From Burkholderia sp. WSM2230 (GTDB lineage Bacteria; Pseudomonadota; Gammaproteobacteria; Burkholderiales; Burkholderiaceae), in assembly GCF_000472445.1 (NCBI RefSeq), contig NZ_AXAJ01000003.1:186159-250158 (forward strand): 64,000 nt of DNA, given 5' to 3'. The notes under the pieces are model-generated. The model made no database searches. It was not told the DNA's origin and saw only the letters and a list, made by a program, of their open reading frames with translations. Shown piece after piece: positions 1-12,808 of this stretch. Both the position numbers and the translations under genes were made by a program. Positions within the stretch are counted from its first letter, which is position 1. Every line of letters starts with the position of its first letter.

Positions 1-2
1 AA

Positions 3-2486
3 TGGGGCCGTCAAACCCAGGCGCAGTTGCATATGCTGCATGAGCTAACCGAAAGCGCGGCCTCGCGCGAAACGGGTGAGTTCACGGAGAATCCGGAGCC
101 GAGCTGGCTCGGCGCCGTGCAGAACAGCATTCTGGATCTGCGTTCGGAAACCGGGAGAGATGAATCGCCGTATGAGCACGGCATTGAAGTTCATGTGTGT
201 CATAGCCTCTCACGGCAGCTTGAAGTGCTGCACGATCGGCTGCTTGGCTGGTTCGACGAATTGGACGATCTGCAGCCGTCCGACGTGCTGGTTGCCGTGT
301 CCGATCTCGCCGCCGCGGGCCCGCTGATCGACGCGGTATTCGGCACGACGCCAGCCGGCGACACGCGCCGCATTCCGTATCGGATTACCGGCTTGCCGCC
401 TTCGCAGGCCAATCCGGTCGCACGTCTCCTGCTCGACTGGCTCGCGTTGCCCGAGCGCAGCGTCGGCGCGCCGGATCTGATCGAATGGCTGCGCGTTGAC
501 GCGGTTGCGGTGCGTTACGGTATCGACGCCGGTTCGCTCGAAGCGGCGCAGGAATGGCTCGCGGCGGCCGGCGCGCGGCGCGGGCTGTCGCCTGAAGAGC
601 CGAGCGGCGAGCACGTGCCGGTGGCGCGTCACACGTTCGCCGATGCGCTGACCCGCTTATACCTGGGCTATGCGATGCCCGAAGGCGGCGAGCCGGTGGA
701 CGCGTGGCTGCCGGTGGAGGGCGCTGACGGCTCGGGCGCCGAACTGCTCGGCCGCCTGTCGCGTTTCGTTGATGATATCGACAGCTTTGCCACGCGTTGC
801 GCGAACGAACAGACCCCGGCGGAGTGGGTTCAGTTGCTGCTTGAAACGCTCGCGCAGTGTTTCGACGGCGGCGTGGAGTTCGCCGAGTCGCTCGCCGCCG
901 TGCGCGACGCGATCGACAAGATGGGCGATGCGATGCACGCCGGCGCGCACGAGGTGACGATGCCCGCCGCGGTCGTGCGCGGCGCGCTCGCAGAAGCGCT
1001 CGACGATCCGGCGCGCGGCGGCGTGCCTTGGGGCAGCGTTACCTTTTCGTCGCTGACGAGTCTGCGCGGCTTGCCGTACCGCATTGTCTGTCTGCTCGGC
1101 ATGGACGACGGCGTGTTGCCGAGCCTTGCACGTGCCGACGAATTCGATCTGATGGCCGCCTTCGGCAAGGCCGGCGACAGGCAGCGCCGCGACGACGAGC
1201 GCAATCTCTTTCTCGATCTGCTGCTTGCCGCGCGCAGCCGTCTCTTTATCGCTTATACGGGCCGCAGCATTCGCGACAATGCGCCGTTGCCGCCGGCCGC
1301 GCTCGTCGACGAGCTGCTCGACTATCTGGCGCAGGTGTCGGCGGGCGAGGGCGCGAGTCCCGCGCAAGTCGAGCACGCGCGCCGTGCGTTCATTGTCGAT
1401 CACCCGCTGCAGGCGTTCGCGTCCGAGTACTTCGGCGCGCAGCCCGAGCTTTTCACGTACGACGCCGATCGCGCCGAGCTCGCCACCTTGCTGGCCGCGC
1501 CGCAGCAGAAAAGCGCCGCGCCGTTCTTCGACCAGCCATTGCCACCTGAGGATGCCGCGCCCGTCGCGTTCGACGATTTCGTGCGCTTCTGGCGTCATCC
1601 GGCGCGCGCGCTGCTGCGTGATCGCTTGGGCATTGTGTTGTCCGACGCGCAAGCCGAGTTGCTCGACACCGAGCCATTCGAACTCGACTATGCGGGCCGC
1701 GATGCCTTGGCCGAGCGTCTCCTGCCGGTGCTGCTCGATGCGCATAGCGAAGACGGCGATCTCACGTTCGACCGGGTGCGGCGCGTGGCCGAGGCGAGTC
1801 CCGAATTGCCCGGCGGCGCGACCGGCGCCGTGTGGCGCGCGCGCGAACTGGGCGCGTTGCGGCAACTCGCTGATAGCGTGCGCCGCGAGGTGGCTTCGGG
1901 TGTCGAGCGGCTGCCGTTCGTGCTCGACGTCGCGGCGCGCTGGCCGGATCGCGCCGACCTTGCGGGCGAGCTGTTCGGCGCTCACGACAAGGCGCTTCGC
2001 GAAGCTGCAGAAGCGCCGCTGCAACTCCACGGCACGTTGAATCTGTTGACCGAAACCGGACAAGTGATCTTTCGCTACGCCAAACCTGCCGCGCGCGATT
2101 ACCTCTCTGCCTGGCTCGCGCATCTGGCCTATTGCGCGGCGCTGCCGGACGGCCCGCGCCGCACTGTCTGGCACGGCAGCGGCGAGAGCTTCGAGCTCGC
2201 GCCGGTCGCAGCGCCGCTCGACGAACTGGCGCCGCTCGTCGCGCTCTTTAAGGCAGGCCGCAGACTGCCGCTGCGCTTTTTCCCGAGGAGCGCGTGGGCG
2301 AAAGTGAGCGAGAGCGACTCGGCGGCACAGGGCGTGTGGATCAACGACCGCGTGCGCGGCGAATCCGACGACCCGGCGCTGCGCATTGCGCTGCGAGGCA
2401 CGCCGCTCACACTCGACGAACCGTTCGGCAGCCTCGCGTCGATCGTGTTCAAGCCGTTGATGCAGCATTTGCGGAGCGCGTCATGA
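3..2486 (+). CDS. recC: RecBCD exonuclease V subunit gamma (RecC), 5'-truncated by window edge
   Basis: RecC is the Chi-recognition and scaffold subunit of the RecBCD helicase-nuclease, which processes double-strand DNA ends for recombination. The reading frame is open from the first bases (WGRQTQAQLHMLHELTE), so the TTG at 27 is internal and the true start lies upstream of the window. About 827 residues are visible, compared with roughly 1,100 in typical RecC proteins. The visible part contains the inactivated-helicase segment with SSLTSLRGLPYRIVCLLGMD and the PD-(D/E)XK-like C-terminal fold region. The stop overlaps the recB start as ATGA, which implies translational coupling. Family identity is recognised from sequence and from the recC-recB-recD order. 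Confidence 0.95.
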   Translation, partial: WGRQTQAQLHMLHELTESAASRETGEFTENPEPSWLGAVQNSILDLRSETGRDESPYEHGIEVHVCHSLSRQLEVLHDRLLGWFDELDDLQPSDVLVAVSDLAAAGPLIDAVFGTTPAGDTRRIPYRITGLPPSQANPVARLLLDWLALPERSVGAPDLIEWLRVDAVAVRYGIDAGSLEAAQEWLAAAGARRGLSPEEPSGEHVPVARHTFADALTRLYLGYAMPEGGEPVDAWLPVEGADGSGAELLGRLSRFVDDIDSFATRCANEQTPAEWVQLLLETLAQCFDGGVEFAESLAAVRDAIDKMGDAMHAGAHEVTMPAAVVRGALAEALDDPARGGVPWGSVTFSSLTSLRGLPYRIVCLLGMDDGVLPSLARADEFDLMAAFGKAGDRQRRDDERNLFLDLLLAARSRLFIAYTGRSIRDNAPLPPAALVDELLDYLAQVSAGEGASPAQVEHARRAFIVDHPLQAFASEYFGAQPELFTYDADRAELATLLAAPQQKSAAPFFDQPLPPEDAAPVAFDDFVRFWRHPARALLRDRLGIVLSDAQAELLDTEPFELDYAGRDALAERLLPVLLDAHSEDGDLTFDRVRRVAEASPELPGGATGAVWRARELGALRQLADSVRREVASGVERLPFVLDVAARWPDRADLAGELFGAHDKALREAAEAPLQLHGTLNLLTETGQVIFRYAKPAARDYLSAWLAHLAYCAALPDGPRRTVWHGSGESFELAPVAAPLDELAPLVALFKAGRRLPLRFFPRSAWAKVSESDSAAQGVWINDRVRGESDDPALRIALRGTPLTLDEPFGSLASIVFKPLMQHLRSAS

Positions 2487-5400
2487 GCGCGTTGCATCGT
2501 CATGCGTCGGTGGCCGAAGAGCTCGACGTCTTCGCGTGTTCGCTCAACGGCGTCAATCAGATCGAGGCGTCGGCGGGAACCGGCAAGACCTGGAACATCT
2601 GCGCGCTCTACGTGCGCCTGCTGCTCGAAAAGAACCTGAACGCCGATCAGATTCTCGTCGTGACTTTTACCAAGGCCGCGACTGCCGAGCTGCACGAGCG
2701 CATTCGCGGCCGGCTTGCCGAACTGCATCGCGCAATCGAAACGGACGACGACGGCGGCGATCCGTTCATCCGCCGGCTCTTCGAGACGACGCTTGCGCCC
2801 GAGCGCGACATCGACCGTGAGGCCGCGCTGAAGGTCGTGCGCCGGGCGCTGCGCACCTTCGACCAGGCGGCGATTCACACGATCCACGCGTTCTGCCAGC
2901 GCGCGCTTCAGGAGGCGCCGTTCGCGGCCGCGATGCCATTCGCGTTCGAAATGGAAGCCGACGACGCCGCGTTGCGCTTCGAAATGGCCGCCGATTTCTG
3001 GCGCGAGCAGGTCGAGCCCGTCGCGCATGCGCATCCTGCATTCGCCGCGTGGCTGGTGGCGAAGCGCGCGGGCCCCGCGTCGCTCGACGAACAACTCGCG
3101 CGGCGCCTGAAGAAGCCATTGGCCCAACTGCGCTGGGGAAACACCGGCGCCGAGGCAAGCGTCGATCCGCAAGGCACTTTCGATGCGGCCTGCGAGCTGT
3201 GGCATGCGGAGCGCGATGCGATCGTGGGCCTGCTCGCCGAGGCGCAGGACCGCTTGAGCAAGACGACGCACAAGCCGGACCACGTGAGCGCCGCGATTGC
3301 AGCGTGGGCCGAGTACTTCGCACAAGGCGACTGCCATGCGCCGCCGCCGCGGGCCGCACTCAAGCTGACGGCCTCCGCGCTAAAGAAGGCCACGCGCGTC
3401 AAGTTCGATCCGCCTGAGCACGCATTTTTCGAGCACGCCGAAGCGCTGGCCGCGGCCGTCGTCGCGGCGGAAGCGGCGCAACGCGCGCGCTGGCTCGCGC
3501 TGATGCAGATCTGGCTCGACTACGCGCCCGCTGAACTGGTGGCGCGCAAGCGCACGCGCCGCGTCGTTTCATTCGACGATCTGCTCGCGAACCTTTATCG
3601 GGCTCTTGCCGCGCATCCGTGGTTGGCCGAGGCATTGCGCACGCGTTATCCCGCGGCCTTGATCGACGAGTTCCAGGACACGGACCCTCTGCAGTTCGCG
3701 ATCTTCAGCCGCATTTTCGCGCCAGCGGGGCCGCTCTTTCTGGTGGGCGATCCGAAGCAGGCCATCTACAGTTTTCGCGCGGCCGATCTGCACACCTATC
3801 TGGCGGCGCGCGAGTCGGCCTCGGCGCGCTATACGCTCGCCGTCAATCAGCGCTCGACGGCGCCAATCGTCGAGGCTTGCAACCGCGTCTTCCAGGCGAA
3901 TCCGCAGGCCTTCGTGCTGGATGGGCTCGACTATCAGCCGGTGCGTGCCGGCGAGCGGCGCAGGCCGCCTTTCTCCGATCCCGATGCAGGCGAGGGCGAT
4001 TTCCGCATCTGGCTGTTGCCGCCCGGCGAGAATGCACTGACCAAGCGCGAGGCTCAACGCGAAGCGAGCGAAGCGTGCGCGGCCGAGATCGTGCGGCTCT
4101 TGCGCGGCGCGCGGGAAGGCACGGTAGCGATCGGCGACGCGCCGCTCGCGCCCGGCAATATCGCGGTGCTCGTGCAAACGCACAAGCAGGGCAGTCTCAT
4201 CAAAAGGGTGTTGGCGGCGTGGGGTGTCGGCAGTGTGGAGCTGGCGCAGGCCTCCGTGTTTGCAACGCCCGACGCCGAGCAGATCGAGCGCGTGCTCGCC
4301 GCCGTCGATACGCCCGGCGACCTGCGCCGTTTGCGCGCCGCGCTCGCGACTGACTGGCTCGGGCTCGACGCTGCCGCGCTCTGGCGTCTGGAACAGGTTG
4401 CCGACGCGCCCGCTGTCGCCAACGACCCCGCGCACGCGGCCGACGCAATGGGCTGGGTCGAGCGGTTCTCGCGCTACCGCACGCTCTGGCACGAACGCGG
4501 CTTTGCCGTCATGTGGCGCACGCTGATGCGCGAGCTGCGCGTCGCGCAACGGCTCGTCGCCGCGCCGGACGGCGAGCGGCGTCTCACCAATGTCAATCAT
4601 CTCGCCGAGCTGGTGCAGGCGCGCGCGGCCACGCAGCCGGGCATCGCGCCGACCTTGCGCTGGCTTGCCGCGCAGCGTGCCCAGGGCGGCGGTGAAGAAG
4701 CGCAGTTGCGGCTCGAGTCCGACCGCAACCTCGTGCAGATCGTCACCGTGCACAAGTCGAAGGGTCTCGAATACGCTGTCGTGTTCTGTCCGTTCCTCAA
4801 CGATGGCGGGTTGCGCGAGCCGCCATCGTCGGGTTTGCCGGACGCGCGCGAGTATCACGATCCGGGCGGCGACGCAGTCCTGCACTACGGCTGCGACGAC
4901 GAAGAGGCGGAGCGCGCGGCGCGTCATGCCGCGCGCGAGCAGGCGGCCGAGCGGGCGCGGCTTGTGTACGTGGCGCTGACGCGCGCGGTGTACCGCTGTT
5001 ATCTGGTAGCGGGCACCTATCTGTCGTCGCGCTCGACGAAGGAGTCGCGGCGCAGCGTGTTGAACTGGCTGGTGGCCGGCAGTGGGCATGACTTCGACGG
5101 CTGGCTCGCCGATCCGCCGGACGAAGCCGGGTTGTCCGCGCGCTGGCGGGCGCTCGCGGGTGGACCGATCGCATTGCAGCCGCTGCCCAAGGTGGAGCGC
5201 CGCACGCCGCTCGAAAGCATGCTGGAAAGCGGCGCGCAGAAACGCGCCCGGACCAGTCGTCGGCCACTGCGCGATCAGTGGCGTATGGCGAGCTTTAGTG
5301 GACTGATCGCCGCAGGCAGCAAGGCCGAGGAAGGTCAGGCGGCGCTCGAGGAAGTGCGCCCGGATCACGACGAACTGGCTGATGCTGTCGCCGCAACGCC

Positions 5401-6177
5401 ACCGCTGGTGTTGGCGCCTGTGGCGCAGACTTCGTCGCTCGCCGCAGACGACATTCTCGGTTTCCCGCGCGGAGCCGCTGCGGGCGAATGCCTGCATCGA
5501 ATGTTCGAACTGGCGGACTTCAGCAATCCAGGGAGCTGGCCGGACGCGATCCACGGTGCGTTGCGCGAGCGCCCCGCGCCGGCGTCGCCCGAGCTTGCCC
5601 CGCGTTTGCCGGCGATGATGCACAAGCTGCTGGCCGATGTGGTCGACACAGAGCTCGTGCCCGGCATGACGCTCAGGCAACTCGATCCACGGCGGCGTCT
5701 GAACGAGCTGGAGTTTCTGTTCGCCGCTCCATCGCTCGATTTCGCCGCGCTGCGCGAGTTGCTGGCCGAGCACGGCTATCCGGACGTCGCGCTGGAGCCG
5801 GGGGTGCTGCGCGGTTTCGTCAAAGGATTCATCGACATGATCGTCGAGCACGACGGACGTTTCTGGATCGTCGACTGGAAGTCGAACCATCTGGGCGATA
5901 CGGCGCAAGATTACGCCGCCGCGCCGCTCGAAGCGGCGATGGCGAGCCACGCATATCACCTGCAGGCGCTGCTTTATACCGTGGCACTGCATCGCTACCT
6001 GAAGACCCGCGTGCGCGATTACTCGTACGAGACGCATATTGGCGGATATCTGTATCTTTTCGTGCGCGGCGTGCGTCCGCAATGGCGCGACGCCTTGGGT
6101 CCGGCCGGCGTGCATGCGAGACGGCCCGCATTCGAGCTCGTGGCATTGCTCGACGCGGCCATGATCGGAGGCGGCGT

Positions 6178-6181
<4 letters not shown>
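2483..6181 (+). CDS. recB: RecBCD exonuclease V subunit beta (RecB helicase-nuclease)
   Basis: RecB is the 3'-5' SF1 helicase and nuclease subunit of RecBCD (1,232 aa). The Walker A EASAGTGKT lies near residues 28-36, the helicase motif LIDEFQDTDP near 393, GDPKQAIYSFR near 421, VHKSKGLEY near 755, and the motif VI region VYVALTRA near 827. The C-terminal nuclease carries GFIDMIVEHDGRFWIVDWKSN-type residues at about 1,115-1,136, so the catalytic Asp, Asp and Lys are present. The ATG at 2483 is chosen because it overlaps the recC stop (ATGA) and gives a normal N-terminus. The frame is open further upstream to 2294, but only as a shadow inside recC. The recD start overlaps its stop in the same way. 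Confidence 0.96.
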
Positions 6182-8601
<2,420 letters not shown>

Positions 8602-8796
8602 CGGTGCGATGTGCTATTGGTATCGAAGGGCAGGCGGCACCGCGCGATTCGGGTCTGGCTGTGAGAATCGCGGAGGCAGCGCGCTGTCACTAGCGGTGTG
8701 TGCGTTTATCGAAGGCGAAGCGCCGCAATGCGTCAGATGCAGAGTCGGCTTCGGCGGCCCGAAGTTCCAGGTCGATCCAGTCGCGAGCGCGCCGCG

Positions 8797-9438
8797 TCAG
8801 TTGGCGCCATGCGCCGTCTCCAGCGGCGCCTCTGCGCGGCTACGCACGGTCTGTCGATAGCGCAGCGTCCAGAGCGCCATCGCTCCATAAATGCCGTAGC
8901 CGATAAAAGGCGATACCGCGAGAAACCGCTCGATCGGCCAATCGAGTGCCAGCCAGGCGCGCAGCGCCGTCTCGCCGGTCAGCCCGACGCCCCAGACAAG
9001 GGTCATCAGCCGCATACTGCTGGCCACCGCGGGCCGCTCGCGCCATAGCGTTTCAAAGCGTTGCGCGCCGCCTTCCATTTCGCGGGCGACGGTCGCGCGC
9101 GCAAGGTAGAAGATCAGCGGCCGGCGCAGTCCGAGCGACAGCAGGAAGGCGACGCCAACCGCTCCCGACACGAGCGACTCCCGCAGCAGCAGCATGCGCG
9201 GACTGCCGCCCAGTGCCATCGCGCCAATCGAGAGGACGATGCCCGCGACCACCATCATGCTGAGCGCGTCGACGCGGCGAAACCGGGCGAGTTCGACGAG
9301 GCTCCACGCGAGCGGCGGCGCGGCAGAGGCAAGCAGCGCGCCCGTCTCGCCGAGATGCGGCAGCGTCAGCCGATAGGCGAGCCAGGGCAACACAAAATTG
9401 ACGGCTATTTCGACCACCAGACCGGGACGAAGCTTCAT
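8797..9438 (-). CDS. VC0807-family multi-pass inner-membrane protein
   Basis: This is a 213-aa hydrophobic protein with about six predicted membrane segments, for example LVVEIAVNFVLPWLAYRL near the start, LSMMVVAGIVLSIGAMAL in the middle and FIGYGIYGAMALWTL near the end. The overall pattern resembles the VC0807 family of bacterial membrane proteins, whose function is unknown to me. The ATG at 9438 is preferred over upstream in-frame codons because the protein then begins with a short Met-Lys-Leu-Arg lead into the first membrane helix, and a purine-rich GGCGGA lies upstream. It converges on recD and is divergent from arfB. No partner gene suggests a function. Confidence 0.7.
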   Translation of the reverse strand: MKLRPGLVVEIAVNFVLPWLAYRLTLPHLGETGALLASAAPPLAWSLVELARFRRVDALSMMVVAGIVLSIGAMALGGSPRMLLLRESLVSGAVGVAFLLSLGLRRPLIFYLARATVAREMEGGAQRFETLWRERPAVASSMRLMTLVWGVGLTGETALRAWLALDWPIERFLAVSPFIGYGIYGAMALWTLRYRQTVRSRAEAPLETAHGAN

Positions 9439-9567
9439 GAAAATATCCGCCGGAACAGAAAGAACCGAGTATCGACGATTGCGCGGCGCCGCATCAACTC
9501 GCATGCCGCTTTTCACGCGCGCCACGACACGCCGCGCCATCGCACCGCCATATACACTGGCAGCACC

Positions 9568-9972
9568 ATGACATCCCGCTATTCCATTCCGCTGAACGAA
9601 GTCGAACTGACCGCGGTGCGCGCGCAAGGCGCTGGAGGTCAGAACGTCAACAAGGTATCGAGCGCTATTCAGTTGCGCTTCGACGTGCGCGCTTCGTCGT
9701 TGCCGGACGTGCTGAAAATGCGTCTGCTGGCGTTATCCGACCGCCGCATTACGCGCGAAGGCGTGGTGGTCATCAAGGCTCAGGAGCATCGCACTCAGGA
9801 CTTGAACCGCGCGGCGGCGCTCGCGCGGCTCGACGAACTGGTGGAAAGCGTCAGCGTGACGCGCAAGCCACGCGTTGCGACGCGGCCGACGCGCGCATCG
9901 AATATGCGGCGTCTCGAAGGCAAGTCACGCCGCAGTGAGATCAAGTCGGGCCGCGCTCGGGTCGACGATTAG
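9568..9972 (+). CDS. arfB: Alternative ribosome-rescue factor / peptidyl-tRNA hydrolase ArfB (YaeJ)
   Basis: ArfB hydrolyses peptidyl-tRNA on stalled non-stop ribosomes. The 134-aa protein carries the class-I release factor catalytic motif GAGGQNVNK at residues 21-29. It ends in a basic Arg/Lys/Ser-rich tail (about residues 95-134) of the kind that enters the empty mRNA channel. The ATG at 9568 follows a short intergenic stretch, and its length and N-terminus match the family. Its last 4 bases overlap the end of the convergent EAL-domain gene. Confidence 0.93.
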   Translation: MTSRYSIPLNEVELTAVRAQGAGGQNVNKVSSAIQLRFDVRASSLPDVLKMRLLALSDRRITREGVVVIKAQEHRTQDLNRAAALARLDELVESVSVTRKPRVATRPTRASNMRRLEGKSRRSEIKSGRARVDD

Positions 9973-11303
9973 CATGGCCGTCCACCGGCGCGCGCTGCGT
10001 GGCCAGGTCCGGCTGGCTGGGTCGGCCCGGCGGGCACGAAGTCTACGCACAGCACGTGCGTGTTGCCGTCGCGCTCGAACGCGAGCGCCGCGGTGTAGCA
10101 GTCGTCGCCATCCGCGAGCGAGTAATGCGGGCCCATCATGGCGACGCGGCCGCGTGCGGCTAGCGCGTGCTTCAGATAAGCGCGCCGTGACCAGTTGCTG
10201 CGCGCGGCGCTCGTGATCGGCGCGAGCCGCTGCGCAAGCGCCGGCACCGAGGCGGCCGTGACAGATGCCTGGGTCTGTTGACCATGCTCGTCGGTAATGA
10301 AAACGCGGCGTGCTTCCGTCAGATGCCAGACTTTTTGCGCCGCCTGCTCCAGATCGCCTGTCACCTGATATGCGTGCGCGGCGGCCGCGACCGCTTCGGC
10401 GAAGCCTTCGAATCCGAGCTGCTTGTGGCGCGCGTGCGCAAGCTCGTAGTCGGCGAACTTGCCCCACATCGACTCGATCTGGGCGGGCACGCTCGCAATC
10501 GCCGCCTCGATCGAACCGTTCGGCTGGCCGAGCCAGAACCCCTGAACGAAATCGACGTCGGCCTGCATCAGGATCATCAGTTCTTCATCCGTTTCGACGC
10601 CTTCGGCGAGCACCAGCGTGCCCGACTGATGCAGCATGGCGATCAGGTGGCCGATCATCGAATCGTCGCCTTCGCGCTTGCCGGCGCGCGCGACGAGCGA
10701 CCGGTCGAGCTTGACGATATCCGGACGGAAGCGCCACACGCGGTCGAAATTCGAGAAGCCGGTGCCAAAGTCGTCGATCGCAATCAGGAAGTCCCGCGGC
10801 TGCGACGCGGCCAGCATGCTCGCGACGGCGGACTCGTCGTCGGCGGGCTGCTCCAGCACCTCGATCACGATGCGCTCCTGCGGCAAGCCGAAATGCGCGG
10901 AAAGCTCGTCGATGAAAGTCCGTTGCGGCCAGCCGGTTTCGAACACCTGTGGTCGCGTGTTCAGAAAGAGCCAGCCGCTGGCAATGCCTTGCTCCATGAA
11001 GTTCGCGACGTGCAGGCAACGTGCGATGCGGTCGAGCTCGCGGGCGTCCGCAGCCGAGCGTGTGCCGGAGAACAGCACTTCGGGCGAGACCGGCAAACCG
11101 ACCGGATCGAACGCGCGCAGCAGTGCCTCGTAACCCACCACGCACTGATGCGTGACCGAAAGCACCGGCTGAAACACGCTGTGCAGCGTGAGCGCACGCC
11201 ACGTCGCGCTCCAGCCGGACTCGTCCCGGACGAGGTGCGGCAGCAGGCCGCTCAGACTCAGTTCGCTGACGGATGGCATAAAGGCAGGCATGAGAGCGGA
11301 CAT
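9969..11303 (-). CDS. EAL-domain cyclic-di-GMP phosphodiesterase
   Basis: This is a predicted soluble c-di-GMP phosphodiesterase of 444 aa. The EAL domain spans about residues 40-285. The metal and substrate residues expected of active enzymes are present: GYEALLR (Glu59), FLNTRP, IVIEVLEQ, IAIDDFGTG, the Lys in PDIVKLDRSL, LAEGVE, and the Gln in VQGFWLG. The C-terminal 140 residues (about 300-440) contain RRVFITDEHGQQTQ, reminiscent of the Cache-like C-terminal domain of YkuI-type EAL proteins, so a small-molecule input is possible. There is no membrane segment. The ATG at 11303 lacks a clear Shine-Dalgarno, and the next in-frame ATG (MPAF) is an alternative. A c-di-GMP enzyme fits the surface-adhesion content of the window, but no linkage is shown. 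Confidence 0.9.
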   Translation of the reverse strand: MSALMPAFMPSVSELSLSGLLPHLVRDESGWSATWRALTLHSVFQPVLSVTHQCVVGYEALLRAFDPVGLPVSPEVLFSGTRSAADARELDRIARCLHVANFMEQGIASGWLFLNTRPQVFETGWPQRTFIDELSAHFGLPQERIVIEVLEQPADDESAVASMLAASQPRDFLIAIDDFGTGFSNFDRVWRFRPDIVKLDRSLVARAGKREGDDSMIGHLIAMLHQSGTLVLAEGVETDEELMILMQADVDFVQGFWLGQPNGSIEAAIASVPAQIESMWGKFADYELAHARHKQLGFEGFAEAVAAAAHAYQVTGDLEQAAQKVWHLTEARRVFITDEHGQQTQASVTAASVPALAQRLAPITSAARSNWSRRAYLKHALAARGRVAMMGPHYSLADGDDCYTAALAFERDGNTHVLCVDFVPAGPTQPAGPGHAARAGGRPC

Positions 11304-11853
11304 GGCGGCATCGCGGCAATCGGGTGACGGGGCGCGCACGCGACTTCGGCGCACGGCGGATGCGCAACGGAATACTCAACCGGACCGCCCGCACGGCGAA
11401 CCGGATCGAACCCTGGAACGCGGAGAGCGGTGCCAGCCATGCGGGACTCCGGCGGAGTGGTCAAAGTGAGTCTAGCAGCTTGCGATTTGCATGAATGTGC
11501 GGGTTGTCACAGAGGCGCGGAGCCGCGGTGCCACGCATGAAACTGCGTTGCGGCGGGCAGATGACGCAGCGTGCCGTCTCGCGTTGGACTCGCCGGCGCT
11601 TGCTGCGATGCCCGCTTGAATCGATCCGCGCCGATCGCGACAGGTCGCCATCGGGGTATCTGTAAGCTTGCATGAGCCGAGCGTATCAGGGCGGCTCGTG
11701 AATGCCCGCCAAACTCCAGGCGGCGACGGTGCTCAGACGTTAGCCGCGTCTGCCTGAGGGGCGCGGCACCGGGCGCCACGGCGGGCGCGCGCGTGCCTGC
11801 AGGATCGGCGGGCAGTGGGTATGCTGCTGCTTTTCGCAAAACGGAGAGGAAGG
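11304..11853. other. Intergenic region without a convincing gene
   Basis: This 550-bp gap lies between the EAL gene and the monooxygenase gene. Short open frames on the minus strand (11461-11673 and 11507-11890) have no ribosome-binding site, recognisable domain or sensible N-terminus. I see no RNA gene or clear promoter. It must hold the promoters of both divergent flanking genes. Confidence 0.5.
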
Positions 11854-12144
11854 ATGGCGGAAATCGCGGTGGTCGCAATTTCAGTAGCAAAACCAGGCTG
11901 CGAGGAGCAGTTGCGCGAGGCGCTCGAAGGCATTGTCGGGCCGACGCGCAACGAGCAGGGCGCGCTTCAGTACGATCTGCACCGCGACGTGCAGGAGCCG
12001 CGCCGGTTCGTGTTCTTCGAGCGCTGGACCAGTCACGGGGCGCTGGCGGCTCACGCGAAATCCGCCCACATCACGGCGTATAAGCAGGCGGTGGCAGATT
12101 GGGTCGAACACGCGGAGATTCGGGTCGTGTCGAAAATTCTGTAG
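11854..12144 (+). CDS. Antibiotic-biosynthesis-monooxygenase (ABM) fold protein
   Basis: This is a 96-aa single-domain protein of the ABM/dimeric alpha-beta barrel type. It shows the typical pattern: MAEIAVVAISVAKPGCEEQLREAL, then the NEQGALQYDLHRD turn, RRFVFFERW, and an A-H-AKSAHITAYKQAV helix. Members include quinol monooxygenases (YgiN), haem-degrading enzymes and many of unknown substrate. The Glu in FFERW and the His in HAKSAH are conserved family features. The ATG at 11854 is preceded by a strong purine-rich site (GGAGAGGAAGG), and is preferred over the upstream GTG and ATG at 11815-11823. The substrate is unknown. Confidence 0.85.
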   Translation: MAEIAVVAISVAKPGCEEQLREALEGIVGPTRNEQGALQYDLHRDVQEPRRFVFFERWTSHGALAAHAKSAHITAYKQAVADWVEHAEIRVVSKIL

Positions 12145-12316
12145 GACTTTCGCGGGCGCCCTGGAAGGCGCCTCGGCGTTGGGCGCGTTCCGGTGCGACG
12201 AGGGCGGCGCCTGGCTAGCGCGATTTGGGCGGCGCTAGCCGCGTGCTAGCGTGATTGGCGCGGGCGCGCCGCTCGTCGCTCGTCGCTCGCGCCACGGGGC
12301 GCTGCGGCCGCCGGCG

Positions 12317-12574
12317 TCAATGTGCGGCTTGTGGTACGTCCAGAATCAGAATGATGGTCCAGTCAGCGTCGCCATCGTGATGATACTGGCGCTCCGCGAC
12401 GATGAACGGCTGCTGCTTGCCGTCGGGCCCGAGAAACAGCACGTCGCCTTCCATCGGCAGGCATTCGACGGGCGGCAGCGCAAGAAACGCTTCCTGACCG
12501 CCGCGCGGCATCAGTTTTTCGATTTTGCGGGATGCTGCTTCGGTCCATTCGATATCTAGCTGGATGTTGCTCAT
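12317..12574 (-). CDS. Conserved small hypothetical protein
   Basis: This is an 85-aa acidic protein that I do not recognise as a named family. It starts MSNIQLDIEWTEAA and contains PMEGDVLFLGPDG and FIVAERQYHHDG, which suggests a small beta-rich fold. There is no signal peptide or membrane segment. The start at 12574 has a good Shine-Dalgarno (GGTGCGGAGGAAAGC before ATG). It stands alone and converges with the ABM gene. Codon use is like its neighbours. Confidence 0.65.
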   Translation of the reverse strand: MSNIQLDIEWTEAASRKIEKLMPRGGQEAFLALPPVECLPMEGDVLFLGPDGKQQPFIVAERQYHHDGDADWTIILILDVPQAAH

Positions 12575-12682
12575 GCTTTCCTCCGCACCAGGGTGCGCAC
12601 GGGTTAGGGGTTCCGGCGGGGTGCCGGCCGGTGCGCGACTTTAGCATACCGGGCAACGCGCGCCGGCCGCTCCATTGGACAA

Positions 12683-12720
12683 TAAAAAAGCCGGAACCGG
12701 CGCTACCGGCTTCGGCTTTT
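12683..12720 (-). terminator. Rho-independent terminator, possibly bidirectional
   Basis: The hairpin AAGCCGGAACCGG / CCGGCTTCGGCTT (two mismatches) is flanked by A6 on the left and T4 on the right. On the minus strand it ends in T6 and lies 88 bp after the stop of the secreted-protein gene at 12809. Confidence 0.8.
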
Positions 12721-12808
12721 CCCCTGCATGGCGATGCCGGGGCGTTGAGGCGGGGCGCGGCAAACGCTCGACCGGGCGCTCTGCCGGCACGGCCCGGACT
12801 GCGTGCGC

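Noticed and set aside
2294-2482. Upstream extension of recB into recC
   Set aside because: The frame is open, but the ATGA start at 2483 gives the normal N-terminus, and the upstream part is only the shadow of recC.
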